A stretch of DNA of 64,000 bases, from assembly GCA_911728435.2 (NCBI GenBank), contig OU452203.1, positions 13,847,651-13,911,650 on the forward strand, read 5' to 3'. Shown in pieces: positions 10,831 to 21,961 of the stretch. How positions within the stretch are numbered: position 1 is the first letter of the stretch; each line of letters starts with the position of its first letter. Position numbers and translations under genes: made by a program. The stretch comes from Apoderus coryli (Eukaryota > Arthropoda > Insecta > Coleoptera > Attelabidae). The notes under the pieces were generated by a model, which was not told the origin of the DNA, searched no databases, and was given only the letters and a program-made list of their open reading frames with translations.

Positions 10831-10984
10831 GGAATCTTGCGACTGTCACTCTCATTTCTTGCTCCACGTTGATCTTTGAACGCTATATGCTCTTTATTGT
10901 AGTTACAGCTTAAAATCCGGTTTCGCATAAATATGATGTTGCAAAAGCAATGAGAATCTCTCAACCTTTTCAACTTATAGTTGG

Positions 10985-11470
10985 TCATTTTGTTTTAAAG
11001 CAGTTCAATGAGCCTCTCTTCTTCTTATTTTCTTCCGCAGTATTTTTCCAAAAGGTGTTCCGTGAAAAGAAACAGCAATTCTTAAGAGACAACGAGCTTA
11101 TTAGATTTATGCAATACGGGGAAAAATTTTTGACCGCCATCCTCATTAATTTTTCTTATCCACAACTTCGGTTTTCTCCAAAATGCCACAATATTCTTCC
11201 ATAGTTTCAAGATGTGCATTTACTTAATTGCCTTGCAGATACAGGTTCATTCAGTTTGTCAAATGTATCACGAAAATATGCTAGTTTTAGTAAAAAGTCA
11301 GGTTCAACAAACTGATAAGTATCTGGAGCTTGCATGCACCTTCCTTATACAGAAAAGCGTGAATTTCTTGATGTAGCTCGAAGTCATAGGATAAGATATT
11401 CCCAAGTGAAAGCCATGGTGAACTACAGTGCAGGGCTTTGTGTTCAGCTCCAGCATCAGTTTTTTGAATA
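10985..11470 (-). pseudogene. hAT-superfamily transposase relic (ZMYM/SCAND3-like type)
   Basis: On the minus strand, short blocks match the middle of domesticated-type hAT proteins: KTDAGAEHKALHC near 11470-11430, then WLSLGNILSYDFELHQEIHAF near 11420-11350 (compare RWLSRGRVLxRVFEL), KLAYFRDTFDKLNEP near 11290-11240, and LYLQG then HLETMEE near 11240-11195. Several frameshifts and stops occur. The C-terminal dimerisation block is not seen here. Family assignment is from motif order only. Confidence 0.6.
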
Positions 11471-11514
11471 GTGAGCGGCTAGTTTTTATGTAGTTTACGA
11501 CTATCCAATACCGA

Positions 11515-11613
11515 ATTCAATTCACAGCTCATCGACTTTGATGCAAGTACTGGCCTATGGATGATGCATTGGGTCCACATAGCATGTGCACGATATAGCT
11601 GACATTGTATATA
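11515..11613 (+). pseudogene. Mariner-type (DD34D) transposase relic, left part
   Basis: Just left of the intact element, the plus strand reads VHDIADIV (about 11585-11609). The right flank continues MSEGSVYTILQEHLGM. If the 2087-bp element and one TA are removed, the two join in frame through TATATA, giving the helix-turn-helix region of a mariner transposase. Everything further left is too decayed to follow. Confidence 0.6.
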
Positions 11614-11953
11614 CAGGGTGGTCCAACGAAAAGTTTGCACCTAGCTTTTCTCTTTTTTTTGTAGTCGAATGCGAAAATGCTCGGACACGTCGATTTTGCT
11701 TTTGAGGGGGACACATTTTAAACATATTTTTCGATCTGCGCCTTTAACCCCCTAGCGGGGGTGAGTAACAACCCTAAAATTTTAAATGGAAAGAGGGGTC
11801 TAATGACATATCATTTGAAAGGACACAAAATTGTCTTTCTAATGATACCCTATTTGTCGAATTTTACTAAAACAGTTAATACGAAAACGACTTTAAAGAC
11901 ATTAAGCCGATAATTTTGGTATTAATGAGAAATACAAATAAGTTTTAATTATT
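11614..11953 (+). repeat. Left 340-bp terminal inverted repeat
   Basis: Reverse complement of 13361-13700 with no difference seen. It includes an 8-T tract, a GAGGGGGACAC block and an internal short palindrome-like CCCCCTAGCGGGGG near 11748-11761 that could form a hairpin. Confidence 0.95.
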
Positions 11954-12057
11954 GCGAGTGAAAACACCTGCAATCGTTAGTACATTCCAATGTTTGTTAG
12001 TTTTAACATTGCTTTGTAAAAAAAGTAAACAAGCTGTTAAATTGATTTATTAAAACG

Positions 12058-13170
12058 TTACATTAACAAATGTTGAAAATGTGACCCATTTGATTCCATA
12101 CAATAATACAGATTTTGTTCAAATCTATTTCTAACATTTTGTAGCATATCAGGTGTTATGTTTCTGCACTCTTCTGTAATGCGTTGGCGAAGATCTTCTA
12201 TGGACTCGGGCTTCGTGGCAAAACATTTATTTTTTAAGTGCCCCCAAAGAAAAAAGTCTAAAGGCGATAAATCCGGTGACCTGGCAGGCCATTCAATTGG
12301 GCCCCTCCTTCCAATCCACCGTCCAGGGAACCGGTCATCTAAGAACTGTCTTATAGGAGCCACATAGTGCGGAGGTGCTCCATCTTGCTGGAAATAAAGC
12401 CGATCAGCAGTATGATTTTGGTCATCTTCTATTATTTGTGTTATTAAAGGATCAATTGTGTCTTCAAGCATGTTTAGGTACACTTCACCAGTTAAATTTC
12501 CAGGAATAAAAAGTGGTCCTATAATATGATTTCCTAATATGCCACACCAGACGTTTATTTTTTGAGGATACTGGGTATGAACCTCACGGAATAAATGTGG
12601 GTTACTGTCATCCCAGTAACGGCAATTGTGCCTATTTACAGCTCCATTCAAATAAAATGTGCATTCGTCGGAAAAACAAATGTTAAATAATAATTGCGGA
12701 TCTTCAATTAAACGCTGGCTCATTGCTTCACAAAATTGCAGCCTTCTATCAGGATCATCCTCATTTAGTTCCTGTACTAATTTGATTTTGTACGGATGAA
12801 ATTTGTACGCTTTTAAAATTCGTATTATGGACGAACGGGAGACACCTGAGGCTTCAGCTAGTTGACGGGTACTTTGACTATGATCCATTTCAACATGCCC
12901 TAAAACAGCGACTTCCACAGCTTCATTTCTGATCGGTTTCTGCGGCTGGTGTTTTACATTACAGACAGATCCGGTATCTACAAACTTTTTAACTAACTTG
13001 CCAACGTACACATCATTCACATTTTTATCGGGATGTCTCTCATTAAATAAGCGAGCCGTAAGTCTAGCACTACTATTATTTTGAAAATAAAGTTTAACAA
13101 TTTCAACTCGTTCTAGAATGGAATAAATCATTTTGTACGGTAAAAGTAAAATAACTTGAGAAGCAACCAA
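12058..13170 (-). CDS. DD41D Tc1/mariner-superfamily transposase
   Basis: Intact frame of 370 residues. It binds the element's terminal repeats, cuts both ends and joins them at TA dinucleotides, acting in the nucleus. An N-terminal helix-turn-helix region of the insect DUF4817 type covers about residues 14-75 (YSILERVEIVKLYFQNN), and a second helix-turn-helix about 85-125. The RNase H-like DDE domain follows with D168 (CFSDECTF), D263 (FQQDGAPPH) and D305 (SPDLSPLDFFLWG); 41 residues separate the last two, giving the DD41D signature. The likely start is Met14 (13131), because residues before MIYSILERVE have no counterpart in the family. No frameshift or stop is present and all three acidic residues are kept, so it may be active. 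Confidence 0.93.
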   Translation of the reverse strand: MVASQVILLLPYKMIYSILERVEIVKLYFQNNSSARLTARLFNERHPDKNVNDVYVGKLVKKFVDTGSVCNVKHQPQKPIRNEAVEVAVLGHVEMDHSQSTRQLAEASGVSRSSIIRILKAYKFHPYKIKLVQELNEDDPDRRLQFCEAMSQRLIEDPQLLFNICFSDECTFYLNGAVNRHNCRYWDDSNPHLFREVHTQYPQKINVWCGILGNHIIGPLFIPGNLTGEVYLNMLEDTIDPLITQIIEDDQNHTADRLYFQQDGAPPHYVAPIRQFLDDRFPGRWIGRRGPIEWPARSPDLSPLDFFLWGHLKNKCFATKPESIEDLRQRITEECRNITPDMLQNVRNRFEQNLYYCMESNGSHFQHLLM

Positions 13171-13360
13171 ACTGAATCAATGAAAAGACTAAAATAAACG
13201 GTGTAAATTCTTTTCCTACACGTATCTGCAGTTTTTATTTCAACAAAAAACGCAAACGATTAGTGAGGAATTTAGTTCTGATAAATAAGATAGTGTTTTT
13301 GAAATCCCGTTTTTCTTCAAAGTAAATAATTTAGAAATGATTGTAGTTGTTTTCAGTCGT

Positions 13361-13700
13361 AATAATTAAAACTTATTTGTATTTCTCATTAATACCAAAA
13401 TTATCGGCTTAATGTCTTTAAAGTCGTTTTCGTATTAACTGTTTTAGTAAAATTCGACAAATAGGGTATCATTAGAAAGACAATTTTGTGTCCTTTCAAA
13501 TGATATGTCATTAGACCCCTCTTTCCATTTAAAATTTTAGGGTTGTTACTCACCCCCGCTAGGGGGTTAAAGGCGCAGATCGAAAAATATGTTTAAAATG
13601 TGTCCCCCTCAAAAGCAAAATCGACGTGTCCGAGCATTTTCGCATTCGACTACAAAAAAAAGAGAAAAGCTAGGTGCAAACTTTTCGTTGGACCACCCTG
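13361..13700 (-). repeat. Right 340-bp terminal inverted repeat
   Basis: Exact partner of 11614-11953. The transposase promoter must lie between this repeat and 13131, or within the repeat itself. Tc1/mariner repeats are usually 20-250 bp, so 340 bp without mismatch is long. Confidence 0.95.
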
Positions 13701-13702
13701 TA

Positions 13703-13800
13703 TGTCAGAAGGTAGTGTTTATACCATTTTACAGGAACATTTGGGTATGCGACAAGTCTGTGGAAAGTGGGTGCCGTGTGAGCTACGGACTTATTGAATG
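13703..13800 (+). pseudogene. Mariner-type (DD34D) transposase relic, right part
   Basis: MSEGSVYTILQEHLGM then KWVP closely resembles the second helix-turn-helix and linker of Mos1-like mariner transposases (GSVYTILHEHLGMRKVCAKWVPRLL). The frame stops at 13796 and no DDE domain follows. It continues the left part across the 2087-bp insertion. Confidence 0.7.
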
Positions 13801-14303
13801 ACCTGTTAAGTATGTCAAAATAGTTAAGTAAAATTGGTAGAATGCCAAAAGAAAACAATTTAGGACTGTTATATGGACTTAAGTATTTATTTTTTGACTT
13901 CTTCTAATTTTGTATCCTGAAGAAGCTGTTAAATATTGCGCAGAAGTTATAAACCATACTTTCATTTTGTCCTTACACTAAGAAAATCAGAGCTTATATA
14001 GTATGGTATGTATTACTAGGATACGATTATTTAACAATAAACAAACAAAAATAGCTATTAGGCAGGCCACACATCAATGAAACATGGAACATGAAATGTG
14101 AAACGAGAAACATGAAACACGTTTCATAAAATAAGTACACATTGCCGTAAATGAGAATACGCACATCAGCGAAATGTGTTTCATGTGACGTCATAGCGAA
14201 GCAAATCCTGTAGAAACATGGTTTCATGAAATAGGTTCTGTTCTATATTTTTGTTTCTTGTTTCCCGTTATTGCGTTGCAGGCAATATTTGGTCAGTTTC
14301 AAA

Positions 14304-14461
14304 ATGAAAGACGACGAAGAATTTAATGTAGTGTTTGTGTCAGTTATTGAAAAACATGAGGTAATTACAAGTTGGAGAAGTATTCTAATAGAAACTTCAA
14401 GGAAAAAGCGTGGCAACAGGTGGCTGCCACTATACAAGAACCATGTTTAAGATTTATGTGA
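14304..14461 (+). pseudogene. MADF-like DNA-binding ORF fragment
   Basis: Starts MKDDEEFNVVFVSVIEKHE and, after a shift of frame near 14362, continues NYKLEKYSNRNFKEKAWQQV then AATIQE. This fits the MADF/Myb-SANT fold (IxxVEKHPxLYDxxxxxYxxxxxKxxAWxxIA), which PIF/Harbinger elements carry as their second ORF. It ends at a stop where the nested repeat begins. One frameshift makes it non-functional. Confidence 0.65.
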
Positions 14462-14705
14462 TCATACGGATGTACCCAGTAACGTCACAGTTTAATATCC
14501 AGTTACTTCACTTCGTGTCGGAACCTTTTATCTCTCTGTCTTCAAAGCAATTCGCCGCTACTATAGTTATAGTATAGTATATTATAGTATATATAGATAT
14601 AGTATAACATAGTAGTGCGCCCGAATGTGGCTGGGATTGCAACGAGTCGATACCGTTTTTAGTATCTACTGACCCTTCTTATATATAGTTATTATTCTAT
14701 GGTAA
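14462..14705 (+). repeat. Dispersed repeat R, copy 1 (nested in the Harbinger-type element)
   Basis: Contains CAAAGCAATTCGCCGC, an AT-rich ATAGTATAGTATA block, then CGAGTCGATACCGTTTT and CTTCTTATATATAGTTA. The same order occurs on the minus strand at about 50700-50905 (AAGCAATTCGCCGC, ATAGTATAGTATACTA, GGGTCGATGCCGTTTTC, CTTCTTGTCTATAGTTA). No coding content. Superfamily unknown. Confidence 0.65.
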
Positions 14706-14935
14706 CGTAGTTTCTTTCATTTTGATTTATTTTTGTTTTTTGATAATAATAATGTGGTTATAACCCCAACTACTGCGTCGTCATCAGTGTCCATTGCTAA
14801 CTGAAACAAATTATTTGATTCTGGTTTGTGCATCGATGAAGCACAAACTTTCTGTTTCGTATTTCATATTTCATGTTTCAGATTTCTTATTTCATATTTC
14901 ACGTTTCCAGTTTCCTTGATGTGTGGCCTGACTTA

Positions 14936-15945
14936 GAGCGAGCATTCGCTTTTTGCGTATTTATTTAATTAAAGAAGTTTTATTATTATTATATACTATT
15001 GTTTGAAAGAAAGATAGACATAATCATAAGACAACAAAAACTGTTAGCTTTTAGCATCCTATAATGCAATTATATTTTCCTTATTTTTTTTAATATAAGC
15101 AACTTTTCATGCAGGAAATTTAGTCAAAAATTAAATTAGTGAGATTATAGAATAAAATGGAGATCTTCCCACCCAAACTTCCTTCAGCGCCTTTTATCTT
15201 GTTTCATATTTTTATTTTTTGTACGACTTTATGGAAATTCTTTTACATCGGATATATTATACACTTCCATAAATCGAGTTATTTTTCTTTTATTATAATG
15301 AAATAAACGTCAAGTGGATAATTTTTTTTTACTGGAATATATTAGTTCATAATTATTAAAGATGTATAAGTCCAACCCCAACGTTAATAATTATAGAGCC
15401 GCACGCAGTCATAAATACTTCTTAAGCAGTTGGAGGTTCTCAGGAGGACATTTGTGATCTTTAAGCAGTAAACTGATGTGATAAAGTTTACTGCGGATTT
15501 CTTAAACAGAACATCTGGTTCCCGTTGTTGTTTGCGTAGTGATAACGAAAAATATATCGCATAATAATTATTGTATTTAGGTTAAAAGAAAGGAGATTAC
15601 TAAACAATGACTATTTATACAGAACATAAAGGTCAAAAACGGATTCACGCTACAATGATTACTTACGTTTATACGTTAATACTAGACACCCAAATAAACA
15701 ATTTAAAGCATTAACTTATGTATACGAGGTTTGGTTATAAAATAAAGATACTATTGCTGTAATATAATTTATTTGGTTAATTATTATCGCCCACTCCTCG
15801 ATCCCTACAACGCTTCATGGGAATTATGCGTCGTTTAAACCAGTATGGCAGTTTTTATACAACAAAAAATACCGATTATAGGTATATTTAATATACCATT
15901 TAGAGTTTACATCAATGATTCACATAATGTGATGGACCACCACCA
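14936..15945. other. No recognisable gene
   Basis: AT-rich, with scattered ATTATT tracts near 14980. No motif seen. Confidence 0.4.
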
Positions 15946-15949
15946 TACA

Positions 15950-17160
15950 GTTTACTAACACTGAATTTGGATTGGTACATATGATAATATAATAGTAATA
16001 CAATAATATAATATCAACACGACGATCATCCTATCCAATGAACAAATATAGGCAAAACAAAAAGAAAAATAGCAAAAAAAACAAAAAAAAAAACAATCCA
16101 ATAATAATATGAGAACAAAAAGTAAAAAGAGAACAACAAACAACAATTCATTCCTACTCATTTATAATACCTAAATGATCTTAATTTAAGAATACTACAA
16201 TAAGTCAGCAGATTTGTTTGGCTAAACGCAGATTAATATGATTTAGGGGACTAACCAAGTCATCTAGGGATGATACCGCGGTCTGTGCCGACCTAATTGG
16301 GACGTAAATTTGGCATTCGAACAGGATGTGATATAAAGTTTCATGGGATTACATATGGTACACGTCTCTCTTGGTCTTATCAGATAAACTGAGCCTTTAT
16401 TTGTGAATTTAATAAATTATTTGTTTAAAACACGGAGTTGTGAGATAATGCGAATGATGTCTATGGAAATTCAAAGTCAATAAGGTCAAATAGGTTTTTA
16501 CCTTTTCGAGCTCAATTGTAAATAATGTTAGAGTTATCAAAGAGGTTGTCTGATAAAACATATTTTTGATAACTCAATTGAGGCTAAGCTTATAGCGAGC
16601 GAATAAAAAGTTTTATTCTACCTGCTTCTACTTTCTACTCGGACCACGGACGCGGGAGTACCTGTCGGTAGATGAAGGAGTTTAAAAAAAAAAACCGACT
16701 TGCATCCTTTCTATAATTTCGACATAGCACTGAGCCCATACAGGGAAACAGTTTGCCAAAAGGCTTAGTACCAAAGATTCAAAGAGTTTAACTCTAGAGT
16801 TCCAACAGTTTAATTTGGTTTTAACCATTAATCAAAACATTGACAAAATAGCCTGCTTAGCTTTATTTGTAATGTTACAGGCTGCTTTTTGAAATAAGGT
16901 GGAGTTACAAAAGGGGATGCGAAGATACGTGAATTGATTAACATGATCAATAGGTTTGTAGTAAAATAGTGTGTTTTGTTGGGCAAATCAACCCCTTTGA
17001 AAATTAACCACTTTAGTTTGGCCACATTTACTACTAAGGAGTTTTCGCACGAATAGTTTTCCAAGATTTTGATTTTTCGCTTGAAATCCACTTCCGAATC
17101 CGACAAGATAACAATTTTGGTTTTTGATAATCAAAACTGCCGACAAACCTTAGTCACATA
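15950..17160 (-). pseudogene. Non-LTR retrotransposon relic, C-terminal half
   Basis: On the minus strand, VILSDSEVDFKRKIKILENY and CENSLVVNVAKLKWLIFKG (17125-16970) match the post-YADD region of RT (ILAESxxDLQxKLxxLExYCxxNxLxVNxxKTKxxIF). About 400-500 bases later ETLYHILFECQIY (about 16350-16310) is the HxxxxC part of the terminal zinc-knuckle region, followed by SAQTAVSSLDDLV. The YADD box itself is degraded. An AT-rich 3' part reaches about 15950. Multiple frames; dead copy. Confidence 0.65.
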
Positions 17161-17164
17161 AGTA

Positions 17165-17262
17165 GATGATGTGTTAGCTGAACAGACGGCTATAGCTATT
17201 CAGCTATGGCTGAAGTGAAACTCGCCCAATTAAAAATAAAGGCCCTTATTATTATTATTATA
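17165..17262 (+). mobile_element. Short 3' end of a non-LTR element or SINE
   Basis: GCTATGGCTGAAGTGAAACT then CCAATTAAAAATAAAGGCCC and an ATT tract looks like a retroposon 3' tail. Related wording (GTAGCTGAAATGAAACAAAC) occurs at about 38127-38146. Only the tail is recognised. Confidence 0.45.
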
Positions 17263-20200
17263 AGTAGATAATATTATGTTGTCGAAAAAAAATACATACA
17301 GCATTTTCTTGAATAATAGCAAATTAAATTGGTTTTTAGCATCAAAAATATACAACTTCATTCCTATTTCGAACGAATCTTTGCAAATTCATCCGGAAAC
17401 TTGGAAATATTTAAAATTTGAATTCAAATTTTCAAATAACTTGTTCTACACAAACAGGAAATCTTTGAGCGGAACTATATACTTGTTTTAGTTTGTTCAA
17501 GGACTGTTCTAAAACTGTCAGGACTACGTGCAGATACATTATTCTTGTTGAATTTATTTTGGACAGTTGGAGAATATAAATCGATCCTTGGTTTGGAGCA
17601 GGTTCCGATTTCAGAAGGTTTTTGCATTAATGCGTAAATGTAATGGTTCCCTATATATACCTTTTTACCCTTTTTCTTAAGTCGCAAGATTTTCGAAAAA
17701 AAATGAATTGATACTAGTTTTCACAAAATGTCTGTTAGTTTGATATAATTGACAGTGTCTTTAATATGTAGCGGCATTCTTTTTATAAAACTTATCATCT
17801 AACTTTTCTTTAAGTTACAACACCGGTAAACTGTTTGTTAATAAAATGATGTGGTATAAGTTGCGGCATAGTGTTTGCCGTTTAGCTAACTGTCTTTTAT
17901 ACGAGGGTTTGTATGTATATTTAAGAATTATTATTATTAATAAATTCAGCTGGATTTTTAGGTAAGTACCTGATTTTATTATTTCTCAATCTTGGTTCTT
18001 AGTCGATTTTAATATACCTGGATGTAAATCCAATATTAGCACATTAGGAAGAGCAAAATACCAAACTAATAAGAGTTTTTCTGTTTCCGAAAGATTATAA
18101 TTTAAAACAGAAATGGTTACAGGCTATCTAATTTTAACCCGACAAAGACCGCGGTAGTTTGTTGTAAAAACTTTCCTATGAGGCAAATTATACGGAAGGA
18201 TTCAACCGGATGGAACTTTAAGAATTTCCCTATAAACCCAAACTTAAACCCCATGCGTGTCCATCTATATTTCCAAATTTGGCTAAATATTTGTCAAAAA
18301 GAGTACCAATCTCTAGAAAATTACTTGAAAAACGAAAACGTGAAAAAATCGAATTTATTCATAGACCAAAAAAAAAACAATCATATACACCTGTTAGCTC
18401 TATGTTGAGATTATCTTTGTGATATAAACTAGAATTTATTCGGCATAATACTACATCGTCAAGTAACTTACTTGAATTGATTTATTAGAAAACAAAAGGA
18501 CGAAAGTATAACCAAGTTCTAGCAATTTGCGATTGAACCCTCACACAAAAAATGTAGAATGTTTTAATTAAACTAATGTACTATGCAAAGAAAGAGTCAA
18601 AATTTTCTCTATTTTGCCGCGAATATTTTGTATTGTTTTTCTTGAATCTTTTTGTACAATGTTCTGACTTTATTTCTTGTGGCGAAGTATTGAAAACTTT
18701 TAGTCCTAGGTAGTTGACAAACTTTAAAATTGATATCTTATTTTAAATTTAAGTAAAATTAATGTACCTATCTAATATCAAAACAAATTAAAATTTAGAA
18801 TTCTATGTTACAAAAGACGATTACAAAATAGCACCCACCGGTATGTACAGTAAACTGGTTTACTAACCGTATTGCGGTGTTGTCATTATCTCTTCATGGC
18901 TGTTCTAGAGACGGATGCGTCACTCTGTTCTCTCTTCTTTCTCTAAGTTTCATGTGGAATTTTACGACAACTTTATGGACGATTATTACTGTCATTAAAC
19001 ATTTGGCAGGACAATTTAGACCTGATAAATCTTGTTGTTTTCGTAAATCCCATATGTGTGATATTTGTTTCTGCTTCATCATCAACGATGAAAAACAAAG
19101 AAGAATTTGAGAATCAAGAAAACTGTTCCCTAAGATCTTTGTTAAATTAAATCTGGAAATCCTTTTTTCGTTATCGAAATTCAGTTTTACTACACTATTA
19201 ATTTTAAAATTAAATATACTTATTTAATTTTAAAACTAAAGTGGTTTCGAAATCTTACGAATACACGAATTAATTATGTAACATTTCGAACAAAATTGCA
19301 GTTTGCTTTATACACTAAACATATTTAAAAGGATATTAATTTTTGTAGTCTTCGGCTGCCTTATTAAAACTTCTACATAGTTCTATTATTACAAGAAACA
19401 TTACTTATTAAATTCAGTATATAAATCATCTGCAGAACAGTCTCGACCAAATATAATAAGACTAAAGTTTGCGGCAAAAGAGGCAAAATATGAATACATC
19501 TCAAACTAGGTCACATAATATTAAATAAAATCTGAAATTAGGAAAAATGAATAAATAAAATGTTACATATGGCAAATGTTATTAAAAAGGTTCAACCCAG
19601 TAGTAGCTAGGTACATTATATTATGGAAGTATAATAATATCTACCGAGGCACGTATAATTTATTATTCATTTACGCTTGAAAAATGTTCTATGTGAGCAG
19701 GTTAAAAACCTCGGGAAAGCTTTTGTTTCTTCTAAATATAGGTGTGCGTATACAGATCGACAACTCTGGACATATCAACAGCAAAATGCTAGACAGATCG
19801 TACTATATATGTTATGTGGATAGTTTTTTGTTGTTGGTGTAAGTATCTCATCATGTTCCAAAAGGCTTCATTTTTGATAGTTGCCTTGCTTATTTTTGCT
19901 TCTCTAGGCTTTGGAGAGGCTGAAGTGTGCCTTTACCTAGTCTGGTGCTCAGTTTAAGGGTCAATCATCAAACAGCAATAATTAAATGTGTAATATATTT
20001 GTCTATTGAACGATTCCTTCTTAATTATTGTAATTGTAGGTATTGTTTTCAGTGATCACAATTAGTATTTAGTAACACCGAAAGTCATAGTAGGTCATTG
20101 TAAATTGCAGTCCAGAAAGTCCAATTTTTAACAGTTTTTTATTGAAATTGTTAATCACCCCATGTAAGGTTCATTTTTATAGCACAATAAACATACCCTT

Positions 20201-21565
20201 ATATTAGTTTTCTTTAACCTATTTAAGAACATAACGTGTACCACGTAGCGACAAGGCCCAAGAAATATAGTGCGGCATGAGACAGGCAAAATGTGGCATT
20301 TTCGCGATATTGCAATTTTAAAATTTTTAACTAACAAGCTGCCGAATCGCTCTAACAGATCTGACAATATAAAAAGGCATTTTGTGAAATGGCGTGCGCA
20401 CGGCAATTTGCGTTATTTGGTTATGCATTAAACGCATAGGCGTAGTGAATATAGCTTCTCGGTAATTTCTACTCAACGTCAAAACTAGAGTTAGGGATAC
20501 GATATTTTAGGGTATTTTTCCGTTCTATCTTAGATCTTTAGTATCATTTAGAATATCGAATCGACCGGATGTCATTTTTTAGGAAAATATCTACGTTTTC
20601 TATTAAGAAGTAAAATTTTGTAGCTGCAACTTCAAGGTCTGACTACTACTACTTTGAGATTATCATTCGCATGTGATTGTGTGATTTCCCTAATATAGTT
20701 TTCAAAATTTGTTGATTTTAGTCAATAGTAGCTTATATGATCTTACTAGAGAAAAAGCTGATTTAGCATAATATGTCGGTTGAGTCTTTTGGAAAACTCC
20801 GAAACGTACAAGTTTTTGTCCAGCTTTCTGCAAGTTGTTAGATGACTTAAATAGTTATGAGCCCAGAACCACCCTGTCTAATTTACCGTTTATGTAATTA
20901 TTGTGAAATTTTCGGAATTTTGATGTAAATTAATTAAGAAATAGTTATAATTGGACATTTTTTAGTAAGTCGCTAGAATTTATTAATTATAATGAACCTG
21001 CTTTATGTTTTCTTTTTATTAATTTAACAATCGGCACATGGGCCAGTCGTCATTCTTATAAATGAAAAGAATGCATACATCTGGCATTCTCCGGATTTAC
21101 GTTAAAAGTTATATGAATTGGCATTTATTTTTTGAAATGCAATACAATGTTACCGTTTTTTTTAAGATAGCATTTCAATGATGTACCCAATCCTTCACCT
21201 TCCTAAAATAACTGTAGGTCTTAAGAAACTATAAGAAAAATAATAATTCGCATTAGAAACTTATCCTATATCTTCGGGAACATATTAACCAATAATTGAG
21301 ACTACATTTTCTGTGTTGTCAATGTGTGTTTTGAAATATTTATAGAACCGGAAGCTGTTTTTTTTTTGTATCAAAATTAGACAGAGCAAAAAAACTAGAT
21401 TTCATTTTTATTATGGAGGGGGCAGTAGGCCCCTTGGACAATTTAGTGCGACAGTTTTACCCCAGAGAATACTTGAAATATTATTTTTCTACGACTGTCT
21501 TTAAATACCTTAACATATTATGTTGAATCCTAATTTCAATTGTAGTACAATGTAATGCTGTTTTT
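17263..21565. other. Long stretch with little recognisable content
   Basis: AT-rich, without convincing genes. The only hint is at about 18550-18735 on the minus strand, where VNYLGLKVFNTSPQEIKSEH followed by FKKN resembles the closing region of non-LTR ORF2 (GxKVFNxLPxEIK); support is weak. The other short open frames here show no family motif. Confidence 0.4.
18550..18735 (-). pseudogene. Possible end of a non-LTR ORF2
   Basis: VNYLGLKVFNTSPQEIKSEH, then a basic stretch, resembles the tail of Jockey/R1-like ORF2 proteins. No upstream RT motif is attached. Weak call. Confidence 0.35.
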
Positions 21566-21569
21566 AGTT

Positions 21570-21958
21570 GCTGGACAACTAGTGGGAAATATTTAAAAAT
21601 GCACGGGTAAATTTCCTCGCAATGACAAAAGTAGCATCGATTAATAAAAATCACCATAGAAACGCCGATAATACAATAATTAAACCAAATTGACACTTTA
21701 TTATTATTATTAAATTATTTGGCTAATTTCGAAAGTGTCAAAGCTATTTATATAATGAAAATCAGTGATAGTGATTATATTTAACACAACCTAGTCAATT
21801 TAATGCCTTTAACTCATTATGCTGTTTAATTTTCAAAAGCATTAAAACAGTCGTAGAAAAAGTATGGTCTGAAACTCACATGAAATGACAATGATTTACG
21901 ATCATACTCGTACGAAATATTTGTAATTTCATGTTCGTTGCACAATATACTATTCTCC
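21570..21958 (+). repeat. Dispersed repeat D, copy 1
   Basis: Shares long blocks with 24120-24585: CAACTAGTGGGAAATATTTA, ATTTCCT then AATGACAAAAGTAGCATCG, AATTAAACCAAATTGACA, AGCATTAAAACAGTCGTAG and TTTCATGTTCGTTGCACAA. Both copies are in the same orientation and end in similar sequence. No coding content; origin unknown. Confidence 0.75.
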
Positions 21959-21961
21959 TAC

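Larger units (their letters stand above)
11614..13700 (-). mobile_element. Complete DD41D Tc1/mariner-superfamily transposon, 2087 bp
   Basis: The element begins CAGGGTGGTCC and ends GGACCACCCTG. It is flanked by TA (11612-11613 and 13701-13702), the standard target duplication of the superfamily. Its terminal inverted repeats are 340 bp each (11614-11953 and 13361-13700) and I found no mismatch between them when comparing base by base; similarity then fades over the next ~20 bp. One uninterrupted transposase gene lies between them on the minus strand. Everything a mobile copy needs appears present, and identical repeats imply recent insertion. It lies inside an older mariner relic. Confidence 0.93.
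14061..14932 (+). mobile_element. PIF/Harbinger-type element, 872 bp, TTA target duplication
   Basis: Left end GGCAGGCCACACATCAA and right end TTGATGTGTGGCCTGAC (one mismatch in 17) are flanked by TTA (14058-14060 and 14933-14935), the TWA-type 3-bp duplication of PIF/Harbinger. Both subterminal regions hold runs of ATGAAACATG / GAAATATGAAAT-like repeats in inverted orientation. Inside are a MADF-like ORF relic and, apparently nested, a second repeat at 14462-14705. No DDE transposase is present. Confidence 0.8.

Noticed and set aside
12158..12367. Plus-strand open frame inside the DD41D element
   Set aside because: Antisense shadow of the transposase gene.
13589..13801. Open frames across the right terminal repeat
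   Set aside because: They read through the noncoding inverted repeat; only the last part past 13702 is meaningful, as a mariner relic.
14781..14800. CTGATGA on the minus strand (possible hammerhead first box)
   Set aside because: No GAAA box or pairing stem follows within a plausible distance.
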